DNA of 64,000 nucleotides from Lacinutrix sp. Bg11-31 (lineage in GTDB: Bacteria > Bacteroidota > Bacteroidia > Flavobacteriales > Flavobacteriaceae), in the NCBI RefSeq assembly GCF_002831665.1, contig NZ_CP025118.1, forward strand, positions 248,001-312,000. The letters are read 5' to 3'. The notes under the pieces were generated by a model. That model saw only the letters and a list, made by a program, of their open reading frames with translations. It was not told the DNA's origin and made no database searches. How positions within the stretch are numbered: the stretch's first letter is position 1; the number at the start of each line of letters is the position of its first letter. Shown here one piece after another: positions 1 through 8,393 of this stretch. The translations under genes and the position numbers were made by a program.

Positions 1-1017
1 TGCTTCTTCTTTTAGAGCTTTAGGTCCTATAGCACTCAACGCTTTTGCTTTCTTTTCTGTTATTGGAAAACTAAGTTGCCACATTATTGAGTTATTGTTA
101 TAAGGCATCATATAAATGCGCTCATTACCATTAGCGGTTTGAAATACCGTTTCCGAGTCTAGCAAAGGACTATCAAGTCCATCGAGAGTATCTAAAGGAC
201 AAATACCTAATATTACAATACAATCTAGGTAACGTAATGGGTTAATAGCCTCACCAATTAACAATTTTCTTACAGTACTTCGAATACCATCGGCTCCAAC
301 CACAAGGTCTGCCTTAGCGATTTTTAATTTCCCATCTACTTTAAAACTTAAATCAACACTTTCTCCTTTAGACTCCTTAAAATCTACTAATTGATGTCCC
401 CAATTTACCATATTATGTCCACCGAGTTGTTCAAGTAGCGCTAAACGTAAAGATTGTCGTGCAATATGTACATTTGTGCGCTTCGAAGATTTTTTATCAC
501 CAGACTGTATCCACTTTCTCATTCCCCATTCACCAATAACTTTTCCTTCTGTAGTATGAACCACATGTCTTGTTGAAATTACACCTTCTTTTAGCGCAAA
601 AACACCTAATCCTTTAATAGCTTTACTGGCTTGTTGTAAGGTGAGGCCGTAACCTTGAGATCGTGCTTCGAAGTTATTATCGCGCTCATAAAGAGTAAAA
701 GGAATGCCACGATGTAAACAAGCTACAGCTAAAGCTACTCCTCCAATACCACCACCAATAATAGCAACATGAGGATGGTTTTCTGTATCTGCTACAGGAT
801 GACTAGTAGATGCAACTAAGCCAGATCCTTTACAATTTAAACATGAATATAAGCTTCCTTTTGGGCGAACAGGTGCTTTTTTAACACTATTTGTTTTTTC
901 AAATAATCTTAATGCCTCCTGATAGTTGAGTCGTGCTTTTTTGCGTAATTTTCGTCTCTTTTTGCCACGCCCTTTACATTCCTTACATATATTCCAGATA
1001 GCCTCTTTGTTTTTCAT
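1..1017 (-). CDS. FAD-dependent monooxygenase with N-terminal DnaJ-like cysteine pairs (3' part missing)
   Basis: The frame is open from an ATG at 1017 to the left window edge, so about 339 N-terminal residues are visible and the C-terminus is cut off. Residues 84-93 hold the dinucleotide fold VAIIGGGIGG that binds the FAD ADP part, followed by an acidic strand end (YERD). A later VVGADGIRS matches the DG motif of the aromatic hydroxylase flavoprotein family. These enzymes use NAD(P)H and O2 to hydroxylate small, often aromatic substrates; the substrate here is unknown. Before the FAD domain are two CxxCxGxG motifs (C11-KECKGRG and C59-LNCKGSG) separated by a basic stretch, which resemble half of a DnaJ zinc-binding region. 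The family assignment is firm; the role of the cysteine front end is unknown. A low-complexity intergenic stretch follows up to 1178. Confidence 0.88.
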   Translation of the reverse strand, partial: MKNKEAIWNICKECKGRGKKRRKLRKKARLNYQEALRLFEKTNSVKKAPVRPKGSLYSCLNCKGSGLVASTSHPVADTENHPHVAIIGGGIGGVALAVACLHRGIPFTLYERDNNFEARSQGYGLTLQQASKAIKGLGVFALKEGVISTRHVVHTTEGKVIGEWGMRKWIQSGDKKSSKRTNVHIARQSLRLALLEQLGGHNMVNWGHQLVDFKESKGESVDLSFKVDGKLKIAKADLVVGADGIRSTVRKLLIGEAINPLRYLDCIVILGICPLDTLDGLDSPLLDSETVFQTANGNERIYMMPYNNNSIMWQLSFPITEKKAKALSAIGPKALKEEA

Positions 1018-1178
1018 CTTTATTATTTAACCAAATATCAATGTTGTTGTGTGTAAAATGTTTTGTGTTTGTGTGCTAAGATTTTTCTGAGGGAAAATCA
1101 GGCGTAATAAAAGAGGGACAACCTTTCGTTATGCCCAAAATAGTAATTATTTTTATAGATTGTTGTGCAACGTTTTTA

Positions 1179-1580
1179 TCAGTTTGGAATTCCAACTCTT
1201 GTAAATAATTCACGCATTTCAACTAGTTCAAATTCATTTTTGAAATTTCCTAAAATTCGTTTTTTTCCGTTATCTAATTCCAATGAGAATCTTTTTCTGC
1301 CAAATACAGATTTTTCATTTAGTCGTTTAATTTCTCCGATTTTAATTTTCTCTGCTGTGGAATTTTTGAAAAGAAAGAAATAGAGAGCAATTATAGAAAC
1401 AATTCCTATCGCAATCCAAAAATATTCAATTATTCCATATCCCGTTTTATTCTGTCCAATTAAACGGGTTAAAGCGTTTGCTAAATTCAATATCATTAAA
1501 ATCTTTAATATCAGATATTGATTTTTAAGTCCATCTTTAATTTCAATTGTGTTTTCTGATTCGTTATATTCTATTTTCAT
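1179..1580 (-). CDS. Small membrane protein of unknown function
   Basis: I do not recognise this protein. Starting at the ATG at 1580 it has 133 residues: a charged N-terminal segment (MKIEYNESEN), two hydrophobic stretches of about 20 residues that look like a membrane hairpin, and a basic C-terminal cytosolic-like segment. The frame stays open to an ATG at 1634, but the extra 18 residues look like translated leader and I prefer the inner start. It is transcribed opposite to the following DUF2851 gene and has no obvious operon partner, as expected for a lone accessory gene. The flanks carry GTTGTG-type words (1164, 1668) also seen around the small membrane gene at 47602-48042, but no convincing inverted repeat. 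Confidence 0.55.
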   Translation of the reverse strand: MKIEYNESENTIEIKDGLKNQYLILKILMILNLANALTRLIGQNKTGYGIIEYFWIAIGIVSIIALYFFLFKNSTAEKIKIGEIKRLNEKSVFGRKRFSLELDNGKKRILGNFKNEFELVEMRELFTRVGIPN

Positions 1581-1774
1581 TGTATTAGGTTTCTGCCAAA
1601 TGTTGTTCAAATCCTTAATATAAGATAAACTCAATCAATATAACTAATGCAGAATCTAGTGTTAGAGTTGTGGTTATGTTTTGTACTCCCAAAAAAACTC
1701 CAGGATTAAACGAAGTTCGACTATTTTTTTATAAAGTAAAGTTTAATGTTTAAGTAAATACGTACATTTAAAAC

Positions 1775-3055
1775 ATGCAAGAAGATTTTCTCCATTACCT
1801 CTGGAAACATAAAAAATTAGAGACTACTAATCTTAAAACCACAAAAGATGAATTGGTTGCGTTAATAAACGTAGGAGAGCATAACCATAACGCTGGACCA
1901 GACTTTTTTAATGCACAATTAAAAATAGGAAGCCAGATTTGGGCAGGAAATTTAGAAATTCATATAAAATCTAGCGATTGGTATTTACATAACCATGAAA
2001 CAGATAGTAATTACGACAATGTAATTATGCATGTAGTTTGGGAACATGACACCGAAATATTTAGAAAAGACAATACAGAAATACCAACACTAGAATTAAA
2101 ACACTACGTAACAAAAGAAGCACTAAATAACTACCAGAAATTATTCAGTAATACTCAAAAGTGGATGAATTGTGAAAACGATTTTGCATCAATTCCAGAA
2201 TTTACTATTTCTAATTGGTTAGAGCGTTTGTATTTTGAACGGTTAGAGCGCAAAGCAAACGATATTACAATTGTATTAGAACAAAGTACTAATAACTGGG
2301 AAGCTGTTTTATTTAAAATGTTATCTAAAAACTTTGGGCTAAAAGTAAATGGTGAAGCTTTTGCTAGTATTGCTAATTCTTTCGATTTTTCGATAATAAG
2401 AAAACAGCAATCTAAACTACTAAGTTTAGAAGCCTTATTATTTGGGCAAGCAGAATTACTAAAAGAAGATTGCCAAGAACCATACTTTATAGCACTAGAA
2501 AAAGAATATCAGTTTTTAAAACAAAAATTTAGTTTGTCTTCTAAAAACGTAACACCTCTGCATTTTTTTAGATTACGACCGCCAAATTTCCCAACCATTC
2601 GTTTATCACAATTAGCGAATATGTATTATTTACATCAAAATGTGTTTTCAAAAATAATAGAAGCTAAAACCTTAGAGGATTTCTATAAGTTGTTTTCTGT
2701 AGAAACTTCTGTTTTTTGGGAAACACACTATACTTTTAGTAAAGTATCTAAATCATCAAAAAAGAGATTAACAAAATCCTTTATAGATTTGCTGTTAATC
2801 AATACTATTATTCCTATAAAATTTAGCTATGCTAAACAATTAGGTAAATCTATAGACGATGACATTGTGCAATTGCTTCAGCAAATAACTTCAGAAAAAA
2901 ATAGCATTGTCAATAAATTTAATAGCTTAAAAAAGGTTTCTAAATCTGCATTAGACTCTCAAGCTTTAATTCAGCTTAAAACAGAGTATTGTAATAAAAA
3001 TAAATGTTTGCAATGTGCTATTGGGAATCAGTTGCTTAATAAAATATCAAACTAA
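1775..3055 (+). CDS. DUF2851 family protein
   Basis: This 426-residue cytosolic protein matches the DUF2851 family, which is widespread in Bacteroidota and has no assigned biochemical role. Recognisable family features are the N-terminal MQEDFLHYLWKHKK, the segment GEHNHNAGPDFFNAQLKIG, the WAGNLEIHIKSSDW block and the following HNHETDSNYDNVIMHVVW, a His/Asp/Asn-rich part that could bind a metal. The C-terminus carries three cysteines in CNKNKCLQC, a possible zinc site. It starts the plus-strand series 1775-4352, followed 39 bases later by the PspC-like gene, so cotranscription is likely. Length is normal for the family. Confidence 0.85.
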   Translation: MQEDFLHYLWKHKKLETTNLKTTKDELVALINVGEHNHNAGPDFFNAQLKIGSQIWAGNLEIHIKSSDWYLHNHETDSNYDNVIMHVVWEHDTEIFRKDNTEIPTLELKHYVTKEALNNYQKLFSNTQKWMNCENDFASIPEFTISNWLERLYFERLERKANDITIVLEQSTNNWEAVLFKMLSKNFGLKVNGEAFASIANSFDFSIIRKQQSKLLSLEALLFGQAELLKEDCQEPYFIALEKEYQFLKQKFSLSSKNVTPLHFFRLRPPNFPTIRLSQLANMYYLHQNVFSKIIEAKTLEDFYKLFSVETSVFWETHYTFSKVSKSSKKRLTKSFIDLLLINTIIPIKFSYAKQLGKSIDDDIVQLLQQITSEKNSIVNKFNSLKKVSKSALDSQALIQLKTEYCNKNKCLQCAIGNQLLNKISN

Positions 3056-3094
3056 TTTAGAATTAAAATAGAAAAGGTTTTATTACCTTGCACT

Positions 3095-3322
3095 ATGCAA
3101 ATAGCACGAAATACATTGTTGTTTTTTCAAAAGCATGGTTATCATGTTTGTCAGCGAATAGCAGATAGGTTAGGTATTCGTGCAAAAATTGTACGTACCT
3201 CTTTTATGTATTTAACATTTATAACTGTTGGTTTCGGTTTTGCTTTATATTTATTTATGGCTTTCTGGATGCGAATAAAAGATATCGTATATACTAAAAG
3301 ATCCTCAGTTTTCGACTTGTAA
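3095..3322 (+). CDS. Short PspC-domain membrane protein
   Basis: This 75-residue protein resembles the short PspC-domain proteins of flavobacteria: an amphipathic N-terminus, the segment RIADRLGIRAKIVRTSFMY typical of the PspC core, one transmembrane helix (about residues 38-56) rich in Phe, Gly and Leu, and the basic end KRSSVFDL. PspC domains are found in envelope-stress proteins. The stop codon lies 4 bases before the potassium channel gene, which implies translational coupling and a shared transcript. A functional link to the channel is inference only. Confidence 0.75.
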   Translation: MQIARNTLLFFQKHGYHVCQRIADRLGIRAKIVRTSFMYLTFITVGFGFALYLFMAFWMRIKDIVYTKRSSVFDL

Positions 3323-3326
3323 AAAA

Positions 3327-4352
3327 ATGGTGAATTCACTACTTAAATTTTTTAGAACAAAAATATATTTAGCCATTGCGCTATTAATATTTGTATTATT
3401 AACAGGTGTCCTAGGATTTAAAATGATCTCAGGATACTCTTGGGTAGATGCTATTTACATGACGGTTATTACTATTACAACCGTAGGTTTTGGAGAGGTG
3501 CAACCGCTGGATGATAGCTCCAAAATATTTACTGTATTTTTAATTTTATCTAGTGTTGTAATAGTAGGTTACGCACTTTCTATTATTACCGAGTATATTA
3601 TTAGTAGAAATAACTTCGATGAGCTAAAAAAGAAAAAGATGCAAAAGAAAATTGATAGTTTCAAAAATCACACTATTATCTGTGGATTTGGACGTAATGG
3701 AAAACAGGCGGCTAAAAAATTAATGTCTTATAAAAAGCCATTTGTAATTATAGAGAAAAATAAAGATATTATAGAGAAGTTCCAGAGTGAAACAATACCA
3801 ATGGTATTTGGTAATGCTAACGAAGATGAAATACTTTTACAAGCAGGTTTAGAAAGAGCAGGTACACTAATTTCGGCTTTGCCAAGTGATGCAGATAATC
3901 TATTTGTGGTGCTTTCTGCGAGGCAAATAAATAAAAATGCATGCATAATTAGTCGTGCTTCTCGTGAAACCTCTTATCAAAAATTAAAATTAGCAGGCGC
4001 AAATAATGTTATTTCACCAGATAGAATTGGTGGAGATCACATGGCGTCTTTAGTTGTAGTTCCAGATTTAATCGAGTTTATAGATAATCTAGCTGTAGGT
4101 GGAAACGAAAATGTAAATATTGAAGAAATAGATGTAGATAAACTCTATAACACGTCTAATAAAGTGCAGACTATTAAGGATTTAGATTTGAGAAACAAAA
4201 CTGGTTGTACAGTTATTGGTTTTAAAGGAAGCGATGGAGAATACATTGTAAATCCAGAAGCCGAAACAAAATTAGTACCACATTCTAAGGTTATTGTTCT
4301 TGGAAGACCAGAGCAAATACAAGAGCTTAATTCTATCTACGATTTAGATTAG
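3327..4352 (+). CDS. Potassium channel protein with RCK (TrkA-N/TrkA-C) domains
   Basis: The 341-residue protein has two transmembrane helices (about 12-30 and 66-88) around a pore loop with the selectivity filter TTVGFGE at residues 51-57, so one subunit contributes to a tetrameric K+ channel. Residues from about 113 form a Rossmann regulator-of-K-conductance domain with the nucleotide motif CGFGRNG and the acidic strand end VIIEKNKD. The last 90 residues form a TrkA-C-like ligand-binding domain. This is the MthK/Kch architecture. Its start lies 4 bases behind the PspC-like gene. A 93-base gap with no strong terminator separates it from the symporter gene. Confidence 0.9.
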   Translation: MVNSLLKFFRTKIYLAIALLIFVLLTGVLGFKMISGYSWVDAIYMTVITITTVGFGEVQPLDDSSKIFTVFLILSSVVIVGYALSIITEYIISRNNFDELKKKKMQKKIDSFKNHTIICGFGRNGKQAAKKLMSYKKPFVIIEKNKDIIEKFQSETIPMVFGNANEDEILLQAGLERAGTLISALPSDADNLFVVLSARQINKNACIISRASRETSYQKLKLAGANNVISPDRIGGDHMASLVVVPDLIEFIDNLAVGGNENVNIEEIDVDKLYNTSNKVQTIKDLDLRNKTGCTVIGFKGSDGEYIVNPEAETKLVPHSKVIVLGRPEQIQELNSIYDLD

Positions 4353-4424
4353 TGTTAATATTTTAACGACTACCATTTTATAAACTCAGCATTTTTTTGC
4401 ATCTTGCTGTTCTTAAACTAAAAA

Positions 4425-4436
4425 CTAACTAACTAA
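4425..4436 (+). promoter_or_regulatory. CTAACTAACTAA leader motif before the AGCS start codon
   Basis: This 12-base pyrimidine/adenine motif lies 9 bases before the ATG at 4446, where a ribosome would load. It can pair over all 12 positions (two G-U pairs) with the TTGGTTGGTTAG segment shared by the three small RNAs at 50318-50866. Such A-rich CTAA runs are common in flavobacterial leaders, so the match may be chance. Confidence 0.25.
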
Positions 4437-4445
4437 AAACACATT

Positions 4446-6056
4446 ATGAAGAAGTATCTTCTTTCAATTTTCTCATTAATTTTACCACTATTATCTTTGG
4501 CTCAAGATGCTACAGAAATAGGTATCGATCAAAAAATCGATAATGCCTTTGGAAGCGCTACAGGTTGGTTTGTAGATATAATATTTTATAGAATAGATTT
4601 TGGAGGAGGCGTAAAAATATTTTGGGTTTTATTTCCTTTAATCCTTGGAGCTTTATATTTTACCTTTTACTTTAAATTTATAAACTTTAGAGGATTTTTT
4701 ACTTCAGTAAATATTGTTAGAGGTAAATACGATCATTTAGATGGTGCAGATGATAAAAGTGTGCAGGATCTACATGTGGCTGGAGATTCAACTCCAGGTG
4801 GAGATTCTATTGAAACCATTAAGATTGAAAATCATGAAGGAGAGGTTAGTCATTTCCAAGCATTAACAGCAGCTTTATCAGCAACTGTAGGTCTAGGAAA
4901 CATAGCAGGTGTTGCCATTGCTGTTTCAATTGGTGGAGCAGGAGCAACGTTTTGGATGATTGTAGCTGGATTTTTAGGTATGGCTTCAAAATTTGTAGAA
5001 TGTACTTTAGGTGTAAAATACAGAGATATAGAAGCAGATGGTACTGTTTACGGTGGACCAATGTACTACTTAACTAAAGGACTAAAATCTAAAGGTCTTG
5101 GTGGTTTAGGTAAAGTGCTAGCAGTATTGTTTGCAATATTTGTTATTGGTGGTTCTTTTGGAGGTGGAAACATGTTCCAAGTTAATCAAGCATTTCAATT
5201 AGTAGAAAATATTACTGGAGGAGAGCAATCTTTCCTACATGGTTATGGTTGGGCATTTGGTCTTGTTATGGCTATTTTAGTTGGTATCGTTATTATTGGA
5301 GGTATTAAAAAAATAGCTAGTGTTACAGATAAAATTGTACCGTTTATGGTTGCTATTTATGTAGCAGCATCATTATTCGTAATCATTTCTAAATCAGATA
5401 TGATTGGATCAGCTTTTCTTGCAATTTGGGATGGAGCATTTAGCCCAGAAGGAATTGCTGGTGGTGTAGTAGGTGTATTAGTACAAGGATTTAGACGTGC
5501 AGCGTTCTCAAACGAAGCAGGTATTGGTTCGGCTTCTATAGCGCACGCAGCAGTAAAAACAAAATATGCAGCAAGTGAAGGTTTAGTAGCATTATTAGAA
5601 CCTTTCATAGATACAGTTGTTGTTTGTACAATGACGGCTTTAGTATTAATTATTACTGGTTTTGTAGATCCATCTAATCCTCCAGGAAGTGATGCTCAAG
5701 CAATATTATTAACGTCTAGTGCATTCGAATCTTCAATCTCATGGTTTCCATATGTATTAACTGTAGCAGTTGTTTTATTTGCATTCAGTTCAATGATATC
5801 ATGGTCTTACTATGGTTACCAAGGATGGTCTTACCTATTCGGACGTACTAAAAAAGCAGAGTACACTTATAAAGTTATCTTTTGTGTATTTGTAGTTATT
5901 GGAGCAGCAGCAAGTTTAGGTTCTGTAATTGGTTTCTCAGATGCTATGGTATTTGCAATGATGGTTCCAAACATGATTGGTCTGGTACTTCTTGCACCTA
6001 AAGTAAAGGAAGAGCTTCTAAAGTATACGACTGCCATTAAAGCTAATAAAGAATAA
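4446..6056 (+). CDS. Alanine/glycine:cation symporter (AGCS family)
   Basis: This 536-residue polytopic inner-membrane protein belongs to the AGCS family (AlsT/DagA type), which imports alanine or glycine with Na+ or H+. Family signatures visible are the segment ALTAALSATVGLGNIAGVAIA around residues 139-160, the GGPMYYL motif, FRRAAFSNEAGIGSASIAHAA and the C-terminal SWSYYGYQGWSYLFG. About ten further hydrophobic helices are present. The N-terminus (MKKYLLSIFSLILPLLSLAQ) looks like a signal peptide or an extra helix, which is common in the Bacteroidota members. The HhH protein gene begins 14 bases after its stop. Confidence 0.92.
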   Translation: MKKYLLSIFSLILPLLSLAQDATEIGIDQKIDNAFGSATGWFVDIIFYRIDFGGGVKIFWVLFPLILGALYFTFYFKFINFRGFFTSVNIVRGKYDHLDGADDKSVQDLHVAGDSTPGGDSIETIKIENHEGEVSHFQALTAALSATVGLGNIAGVAIAVSIGGAGATFWMIVAGFLGMASKFVECTLGVKYRDIEADGTVYGGPMYYLTKGLKSKGLGGLGKVLAVLFAIFVIGGSFGGGNMFQVNQAFQLVENITGGEQSFLHGYGWAFGLVMAILVGIVIIGGIKKIASVTDKIVPFMVAIYVAASLFVIISKSDMIGSAFLAIWDGAFSPEGIAGGVVGVLVQGFRRAAFSNEAGIGSASIAHAAVKTKYAASEGLVALLEPFIDTVVVCTMTALVLIITGFVDPSNPPGSDAQAILLTSSAFESSISWFPYVLTVAVVLFAFSSMISWSYYGYQGWSYLFGRTKKAEYTYKVIFCVFVVIGAAASLGSVIGFSDAMVFAMMVPNMIGLVLLAPKVKEELLKYTTAIKANKE

Positions 6057-6070
6057 CATATAGTATTAAT

Positions 6071-6949
6071 ATGAAAAATATAAGATCCCATTTCAAGTTC
6101 ACTAAGCAACAACGAAATGGGATTTTTTTATTACTATTACTTATCGTTACCTTTCAATGTGTTTATGCATATGTTAGTTTTTCTTCGGAAGAAATAAGCG
6201 TTGACTTAAAAGCGTTACAATTATTTCAAGCAGAAATAGATTCACTAAAATTGGTTGAAGTTGAAAAACGTAAACCAAAAATCTACCCTTTCAATCCAAA
6301 CTTTATTACAGATTATAAAGGCTATACCTTGGGTATGACAAATGAAGAAATTGATAGGCTTTCAAAATTTCGAGCTAAAAACCAATGGGTGAATTCAGCA
6401 AAACAGTTCCAACAAGTCACAAAAGTTTCAGATTCTGTCTTTAATAAAATCTCACCATATTTTAAATTTCCAGATTGGGTAACAAATCCAAAGCCTAAAA
6501 AACAATACACAAAGTCTTTTAATACTAGTAAACCTAAGACGGAAGCTGAGAAGATAGATTTAAACGTCGCAACAGCAATGCAGCTTCAAAAGGTTTATGG
6601 AATAGGTGAAGCGTATTCAGAGCGTATAATAAAATACCGTACAAAACAAAATGGTTTTGTTTCATTAATAGAATTAAACGAAGTCTATGGTTTAAAACCT
6701 GAAACGATAGAAGAACTTAAAAAATCTTTTAGTTTAAAAACACCAAAAGCAATCAGTAAAATTAATTTAAACACAGCTTCTAAATCAGAATTGGTAACAG
6801 CTAGATTTATAGATTACGAAATTGCCCATAATATTATTGAATATAGAACTCTTCACGAAGGCTTTGAAAATATTGAGGAATTAACAAAAGTTAAAGACTT
6901 TCCGGTAAAAAAAATAGAGATAATTAAGTTATATTTACAGCTTAATTAG
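6071..6949 (+). CDS. ComEA-like helix-hairpin-helix protein
   Basis: The 292-residue protein has one N-terminal membrane anchor (about residues 17-36, FLLLLLIVTFQCVYAYV) and a periplasmic or cytosolic part with repeated helix-hairpin-helix units. The clearest is IDLNVATAMQLQKVYGIGEAYSERIIKYR (about 160-190); another begins INLNTASKSEL (about 235). Such LNxA..L..IxGIG motifs are those of ComEA-type DNA-binding proteins used in DNA uptake and of related HhH proteins. Sequence-independent DNA binding is the likely activity; the process is not known. It ends 11 bases before the acyl-CoA dehydrogenase gene. Confidence 0.8.
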   Translation: MKNIRSHFKFTKQQRNGIFLLLLLIVTFQCVYAYVSFSSEEISVDLKALQLFQAEIDSLKLVEVEKRKPKIYPFNPNFITDYKGYTLGMTNEEIDRLSKFRAKNQWVNSAKQFQQVTKVSDSVFNKISPYFKFPDWVTNPKPKKQYTKSFNTSKPKTEAEKIDLNVATAMQLQKVYGIGEAYSERIIKYRTKQNGFVSLIELNEVYGLKPETIEELKKSFSLKTPKAISKINLNTASKSELVTARFIDYEIAHNIIEYRTLHEGFENIEELTKVKDFPVKKIEIIKLYLQLN

Positions 6950-6960
6950 AATATAATAAA

Positions 6961-8133
6961 ATGGATAGTAGATACTTCACCGAAGAACATAATTTATTTA
7001 GAGAAAGTTTATCAGATTTCTTACAAAAAGAAGTTGTTCCACATATAGATAAGTGGGAAAAAACTGGACACATAGAACGTTTTATTTGGGAAAAATTTGG
7101 AGAAATGGGCTTTTTCGGGATAGCATATCCAGAAGCTTATGGAGGAATGGATTTAGATCTGTTTTATACCGTTATATTTTTAGAAGAACTTCAAAAAGTG
7201 AATTCTGGTGGTTTTGCTGCTGCAATGTGGGCACATGCTTACTTAGCAATGACACATGTAAATGCAGAAGGAAGTGAAGAAGTAAAACAAAAATATTTAA
7301 CCAAAAGTATAACAGGTGAAATGATTGGTGCAATGGCAGTAACCGAACCTTTTGGAGGTAGTGATGTTGCAGGAATGCGAACAACTGCTGTTAAAAAGGG
7401 AGATACTTACGTGTTAAACGGATCTAAAACATTTATTACAAATGGTGTATATAGCGATTATATTGTAGTAGCTGCCAAAACAAGTCCAGAACTTGGTAAT
7501 AAAGGTATTAGTATGTTTATTGTAGATAGAGACACTAAAGGTGTTAGCGCAACAAAATTAGATAAATTAGGTTGGAGAGCTAGTGATACAGGAGAAATTG
7601 CATTCGATAATGTAACCATTCCTGCAAGCCATTTAATGGGAGAAGAAGGAAAAGGGTTTCCATACATTATGCAGCATTTTGCTTTCGAACGTTTAATTAT
7701 GGGAATCAATTCGCATGCTAGAGCGGAATTTGCACTAGAATATGCCGTAAAATATATGGGAGAACGCCAAGCTTTTGGCAAAACTATAGACAAATTCCAG
7801 GCTTTACGTCATACAATGGCAGATTGCTATGCAGACATGGAAGTGTGTAAAGAGTTTAATTATACAGTAGCAGCAAGATTAGATAAAGATGAGTATGTTG
7901 TAAAAGAAGCTACCATTTCAAAACTGCGTTCTACAAAAATGGCAGACGATGTTATTTATCAATGTCTTCAAATGTTAGGAGGCTATGGTTATATGGAAGA
8001 ATATCCAATGGCACGTTTATTGCGTGATAGTAGACTAGGACCTATTGGTGGAGGAACTTCAGAAATCTTAAGAGAGATTATCGCTAAAATGGTAATTGAT
8101 AAAAAGGAATATAAACCGGCTGTAAAGCATTAA
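6961..8133 (+). CDS. Acyl-CoA dehydrogenase
   Basis: This 390-residue flavoenzyme has the three-domain acyl-CoA dehydrogenase fold: FAD-contacting motifs MAVTEPFGGSD (about 125-135) and the FITNG strand, WRASDTGEIAFDNV (about 205-217), and the C-terminal QMLGGYGYMEEYP. It catalyses alpha,beta-dehydrogenation of an acyl-CoA with electrons passed to ETF. At the position of the MCAD catalytic Glu (usually YEGT) it has GGGT (363-366). Instead Glu243 in FERLIMG corresponds to the helix-G Glu of isovaleryl- and long-chain-type enzymes, so it is probably catalytically competent but of that subtype. Substrate is unresolved. The 3' end is partly duplicated just downstream. Confidence 0.9.
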   Translation: MDSRYFTEEHNLFRESLSDFLQKEVVPHIDKWEKTGHIERFIWEKFGEMGFFGIAYPEAYGGMDLDLFYTVIFLEELQKVNSGGFAAAMWAHAYLAMTHVNAEGSEEVKQKYLTKSITGEMIGAMAVTEPFGGSDVAGMRTTAVKKGDTYVLNGSKTFITNGVYSDYIVVAAKTSPELGNKGISMFIVDRDTKGVSATKLDKLGWRASDTGEIAFDNVTIPASHLMGEEGKGFPYIMQHFAFERLIMGINSHARAEFALEYAVKYMGERQAFGKTIDKFQALRHTMADCYADMEVCKEFNYTVAARLDKDEYVVKEATISKLRSTKMADDVIYQCLQMLGGYGYMEEYPMARLLRDSRLGPIGGGTSEILREIIAKMVIDKKEYKPAVKH

Positions 8134-8170
8134 TTAAATTATTGTTTTAGCGAAAATTGTTTTTCAATTT

Positions 8171-8217
8171 GCTAAAATGGTAATTGATATAAAGGTAAAT
8201 ATCCTTACAGTAAAATA
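8171..8217 (+). repeat. Degenerate partial duplication of the acyl-CoA dehydrogenase 3' end
   Basis: The 18-mer GCTAAAATGGTAATTGAT occurs at 8083-8100 inside the gene and again at 8171-8188, after the stop codon. The bases that follow keep a looser resemblance up to about 8217 (aaagg, ATA, CC, GTAAA in register). The copy is not open to translation with the gene. Its 5' edge also forms an imperfect hairpin with 8145-8159. Confidence 0.6.
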
Positions 8218-8221
8218 TAAG

Positions 8222-8269
8222 ATTCTTGCTATTTGTGCTGAGCTAAACTCAGTAAAGCAAGAATTTTAT
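8222..8269 (+). terminator. Hairpin terminator after the acyl-CoA dehydrogenase gene
   Basis: ATTCTTGCT (8222-8230) pairs with AGCAAGAAT (8256-8264). An inner CTGAG/CTCAG stem closes the loop, and TTTTAT follows. It probably ends the 4446-8133 transcript. Confidence 0.6.
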
Positions 8270-8393
8270 AGTTTATAGAAAGAGATTAAGGTTTAGAAAA
8301 GAAATATTACTTTTACCAAGTTCATTTCAATAATGTAACATTGTTTTCGTTATTGATAAGAGGTCAAATTATAAATATCAACTTTTTTTAAAA

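Noticed and set aside
1165..1383. 72-codon plus-strand frame opposite the small membrane protein
   Set aside because: It is the antisense shadow of the 1179-1580 gene and has no coding character.
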